Below are positions 60,138 through 64,000 of a DNA stretch of 64,000 nt, in pieces. The position numbers and the translations under genes are program-made. Under the pieces are notes generated by a model. It searched no databases, was not told where the DNA came from, and worked only from the letters and a program-made list of their open reading frames with translations. The DNA is from Triplophysa rosa. Taxonomy: Eukaryota; Chordata; Actinopteri; Cypriniformes; Nemacheilidae. Within the stretch, counting starts at the first letter, position 1. Each line of letters opens with the position of its first letter. Where the stretch lies: NCBI RefSeq assembly GCF_024868665.1, contig NC_079893.1, positions 6,837,854 to 6,901,853 on the forward strand. The letters are read 5' to 3'.

Positions 60138-60402
60138 AAAGGGATAGTTAACACAAAAATGAAAATTCTCACCCTCATGTCATTCCAAACCGAGCCTATA
60201 TATTTTTTTGTGGTGAAAACAAAAGAAGACACGTTGAAGAATGTTGGTAACCACACAACATTAGTCCCCATTGACTTCCATTGTATGGGCACAAAACCAC
60301 CGAGACATTTCTCAAAATATCTTCTTTTGTGTCTCACAGAATAGTGTCATGTATAGGTTTTGCTGACATAATTTTATTTTTGTGTGAACCATCCCTTTAT
60401 GT
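60138..60402. repeat. Foldback MITE copy
   Basis: The outer arms 'taaagggatagttaacacaa' and 'tgtgtgaaccatcccttta' and the inner 'gtccccattgacttccattg' mark it as a copy of the common MITE, with a shortened left arm. Confidence 0.85.
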
Positions 60403-61100
60403 GTGCATGAATGTTTGTTGACTTCAAACTCTGGGCGGGGTTCACCTCGTGTCTCGAACTCAGATACCAAGTTTAGTCGGTGTCCCAGTGAGACAGCAAG
60501 ATGGAGCATTTATAGCGCCGTAACCATCTAATGACCGGGCAACAGAGTGACAGGAGAACATGGGCACGGTCCTTTGTTAAGATTTTTGGATTGACAGGGG
60601 ACACGTTCTGTTGGTGAATTTCACACGTATGCCTCAGATTGTAATGACACGGCCGGTGACAGGCTCATGACCGGCATGCCAACACCTCCCACAGACACGA
60701 CATGCTTACGGTTCATTTTGCCGCCACGGGAGACCATATCTAATGGGTAAACAAACGCAGCTATTACCAGGTCAGAGTCGGAGAGTAAATATACAGTATA
60801 AATAACTGCGGCGAAAAGGCACCAAAAATACAAACACAAGCAATTTTGCATTAGGCACAATACGTGAGAGACCAAAGGCGCTCTTAAAACTCGGCGGTTA
60901 TTCTCAGGTAATTAATTACAAAGAGAAAAGGTCGGCAAGTGCGTGTTTGCGGGTGTAAAGAGGGAGATAGTGTTGGGATCCGTGAATGACAGAGGATTTG
61001 AAGGGGGGAACTTTGTGCTGAATTCAATTCAGGTTGCGGCGCCTGGGAAACAATTAAGAGTGACGCACACAGGATGGCAGAGGTAAGTAAAAATTACAAG

Positions 61101-61104
61101 ACGC

Positions 61105-61183
<79 letters not shown>
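61101..61183. repeat. (GCAC)n-(CA)n microsatellite
   Basis: Tandem CGCA units pass into a pure CA run of about 17 units. Confidence 0.97.
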
Positions 61184-61189
<6 letters not shown>

Positions 61190-61286
61190 GAGAAGTTGAA
61201 ACATAGAAGGTGGGATGGACTCATGTGGCGAGACAGAGGGGTAAGCACCGATGTGTGACGGCCTCTTGCACACACCTGTCAGTAAA

Positions 61287-61334
61287 ACACACGCACGCAC
61301 GCACACACACACGCACACACGCACGCACACACAC
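61287..61334. repeat. Interrupted CA/GCAC microsatellite
   Basis: Mixed 'acgcac' and 'acacac' units about 100 bp after the previous microsatellite. Confidence 0.9.
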
Positions 61335-62299
61335 GGGTTAGACTTAAAAATTTCGCATGACCATTTCGAAGGAAATTATTTAAAGTTTTATAGATTTTAA
61401 ACTTACTGACATAAGACCTCACAAATATTAAAGTAAAAAGTCACTTCATGGTCTTTTGTAGACATAGCTACTTCAATACTCCCAATGCAAAATCCCTTCC
61501 CAGGTCACCTAACTGTAGACTGTTCATGAAAACAAACTGTGTTCGAAACGCGCTATGTGACGAAGGATTTGACAAGTATGAGACACGTAATTTGTTCAAC
61601 GTGAAAATTCAGCGAGACACAACACATTCACAGCCAATCAAAACATATTTGATGTTCATGCAACAATTAATTTCTGTCCCCTAATCTGATTGGACAAGAA
61701 GCTTACAAGATGATGTTCCAGACAGGCTGTCAGTATGTGTTGTTTTGCGACACATTATGATTGATCTTGCTTTTGTTTTTGTTGCAAAATATTTTTGTCA
61801 GCGGCGCAAAAAGAGAAAAAAATAAAATTTAAGTTAAAAAGAAATTAACTTGCTGTTTTGTGTCTGAAGGTATTTATAAAATGTCTTAAAGGTCTAATGT
61901 GTAATTTTTTTGGAGGATCTATTGACAGAAATGCAATATAATATACATAACTATGTCTTACATAATGAAGCGTTATGTTTTTATTACCTTAGAATGAGCT
62001 ATTTCTATCTACATACACCGCGGGTTCCCTTACATGGTTGTGGCTAGAAGGGATACAGCTACGGCCGGAAGTGATGCAAAATCTTGCCATAAAATGACAA
62101 TAAATTGCATTAGCTAACGCAGGGCTGTACATTCACTTTTATTGCACATAGCACTGGTGCTACACAGTTTGAACGCATTCGGTTTGTGCGGTTGGGCAAA
62201 AAAGTGCAAGTCTTCCGCACAAAACGAATGCGCATGCATTGAAGTGCTCTCGTGAACCCGTACCATAGACTGACATGACAGAGGAGAATATATCGATTA

Positions 62300-62545
62300 A
62301 AGTCATTATTTTGGTTTGTTTTTCGACCATAAAGCATTCTCGTCGCTTCAAAAAAATTCAACTGAGCCACTATGAGTGGATGGACCATGTCTTTAGTACT
62401 TTTCTGGACCTTGACAACAACTATAACCATTATGTCTATGAGGAGGCCTGGAAATCTCTCTGATGTCATCTAAATATCTTTATTTGTGCTCCGAAGACAC
62501 TGGGAGGTCTCAAAACATGTTTAACGTCATGTGGGTGAGTAAAAA
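62300..62545. repeat. Probable half of a foldback MITE
   Basis: 'atctttatttgtgctccgaa' followed by 'catgtgggtgagtaaaaaa' resembles the right arm of a cyprinid foldback repeat. No left arm is clear. Confidence 0.35.
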
Positions 62546-62833
62546 AATCACACAAATTTGGCAACATAAAAATGTATAAATGTCATTCCATTTAATACAA
62601 AATAAACCAAACATGGGATGTTAGAGCTTTTCTCAAAAGAAACAACAACCAGCTGGTCCCTAGGTCATTTTTAACGGCCGTGTTAGGTTGGTTGCCACTC
62701 AACCACAGGTTTAGTTTAACACATTAACAAAGGACATGCTCCACTAATATCTGACAAACAAGAACAAGTTTTTGTATTTATTTTGCACAATTTCATCTAA
62801 CGCAATAACATTCATACATTTGTAAATGTGACT

Positions 62834-63200
62834 TAAAGAGACGGTTCATCCAAAATGAACAGTTCTGTCATCATTTACTCCCCCTCGAGTTGTTCTAAAT
62901 CCATATAAATGTCTTTGTTCTGATGAACACAGAGAAAGATATTTGGAAGAATGCTTGTAACCAAACAGTTCTTGGCCACCATAGTAGGAAAAATGACAAT
63001 AGTCAAAAGTGCTTTCCTACGTTCTTCAAAATATCTTCTTTTGTGCTCAACAGGACAAAGTAATTTATAAAGCAAATTTTCCTACTTTCCTAATTTTTCC
63101 CTGTTTTTCAGCAAAACAAAGAAATTTATACAGATTTAGAACAACTTCAGGGTGAGTAAATGATGACATCGTTTTCATTTTTCAGTAAACTGTTCCGTTA
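62834..63200. repeat. Foldback MITE copy
   Basis: The left arm 'aaagagacggttcatccaaa' and the right arm 'gagtaaatgatgacatcgtt' belong to the common MITE, with 'gagaaagatatttggaagaa' inside. Confidence 0.85.
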
Positions 63201-63719
63201 CGTACTCAAATATTTTTAAGGCAATGTATATGGAAACAAATTATGCTACAAAAATGTATATTACAGCCTTTTTTATACCAGATGGAAGATTATAGAAAAC
63301 AAATATAGTACACATCTGCACCTCAACAACCTCCAAGAATTTGTTGCATTTTTTTGCATTCCAGATGTCTGTTTGTAAATCCTGCTGCTTTTATTCCAGA
63401 TAGACAGACGCAAATTTGAATTAATGAACAGACACATTAGACTAAGAGATTAGATGACAACTGGACTGTGCGAATCAGATTCACACACATACACCAGACG
63501 CACACGTTTCTTCATTTCTTGCAGTCAGACGGGGTTGCAGACAGTCAGACAGCCAAACTTGGCAAAGTCTCTGGGGTTTCAAGGGTTGAAAGGAGGTGTG
63601 TGTGTGTGTGTGCGCGTAGTCCAGCTGTGATCTCTCAGTCCTTGTCCAGTCAGCCATAGACAGCTGCACCACTATGCTTGGAATTGTGACAGCCTGTCCA
63701 AAGAGATAGTGATCTCACA

Positions 63720-63777
63720 CTGTGTGTGTGTATTTCTGGGTGTGTGTGTGTGTGTGTGTATTTCTGTGTGTGTGTGA
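63720..63777. repeat. (TG)n microsatellite, interrupted
   Basis: Three TG runs separated by 'tatttctggg' and 'tatttctg' interruptions. A shorter TG run lies at 63596-63615. Confidence 0.92.
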
Positions 63778-64000
63778 TCATGCTCCCACATGTGGATAAC
63801 CACCACTGGACTGACTACCATCTGCCTTATCAGACAATTATGATTTCTGTGTGTCTAAGAAAAACTTTTGCGTCAACAGAATGTACTAGACTGAATCTTT
63901 TGTATGTTTATTTTGGAGCAAACTATTGTGGCCTTTAAATAGCCATTCAGATCATTAAGTTTATATCGCCAAAGGGCAACCAGAACATAGCAGATGTTGT

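Larger units (their letters stand above)
60403..64000. other. Gene-free right end
   Basis: No exon resembling a known protein was found up to the window edge. It contains microsatellites, a MITE at 62834-63200, and a probable repeat beginning at 61889 (ggtctaatgtgtaatttttt). About 60600-60960 is less repetitive and without transposon marks. Confidence 0.4.

Noticed and set aside
61054..61330. Frames with long Val-Cys and Arg-Ala-Cys repeats
   Set aside because: They are translations of CA/GCAC microsatellites.
62110..62469. A 119-codon minus-strand frame near the right end
   Set aside because: It overlaps repeat-like sequence and shows no recognisable domain.

Overview
The window is vertebrate nuclear DNA from a ray-finned fish, most likely a cyprinid (carp, minnow or zebrafish kin). 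The evidence is GT-AG split genes that translate to clear orthologues of human proteins, AT-rich introns, long microsatellites, and many copies of the foldback repeat starting 'tcacccaaaaatgaaaattc' that litters cyprinid genomes. The species cannot be named from the sequence. No bacterial, phage or CRISPR content is present.

Five host genes were assembled exon by exon, each ending in a continuous reading frame. From left to right: gne (+, 4872-20620, 12 coding exons, 748 aa), the bifunctional UDP-GlcNAc 2-epimerase/ManNAc kinase; nans (+, 22479-25126, 6 exons, 359 aa), sialic acid 9-phosphate synthase; clta (+, 26130-33057, 7 exons including two alternative neuronal-type exons), clathrin light chain A; sclt1 (-, 43462-34974, 21 exons, about 685 aa), a centriole distal-appendage coiled-coil protein; and a C4orf33-like UPF0462 gene (+, 44608-46060, 204 aa) head to head with sclt1. 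From 46244 to the right end (about 17.7 kb) no gene was found.

The order has biological content. gne makes ManNAc-6-P and nans condenses it with phosphoenolpyruvate, so two consecutive sialic-acid enzymes lie in tandem with 1.86 kb between their coding regions. clta and sclt1 converge tail to tail. From memory, GNE-CLTA adjacency matches human 9p13 and SCLT1-C4orf33 matches human 4q28, so the window joins two ancestral synteny blocks plus nans.

The rest is dominated by DNA transposons. An intact Tc1/mariner-type element with perfect terminal repeats and a D,D36E transposase sits in gne intron 1. Several non-autonomous hAT-type elements have exact 8-bp target duplications (3484-3830, 5822-6499, 10903-12076, 58444-59963); the third of these is nested in another repeat. 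About ten foldback MITE copies, tRNA-like SINE pieces, a 33-bp minisatellite and an array of an AACACA/TGTGTT unit make up much of the remainder. No unknown multi-gene system was recognised. The most interesting observations are the sialic-acid gene pair, the recovered gne first exon, the clta neuronal microexon, the D,D36E element, and splice-site ambiguities in nans and sclt1.
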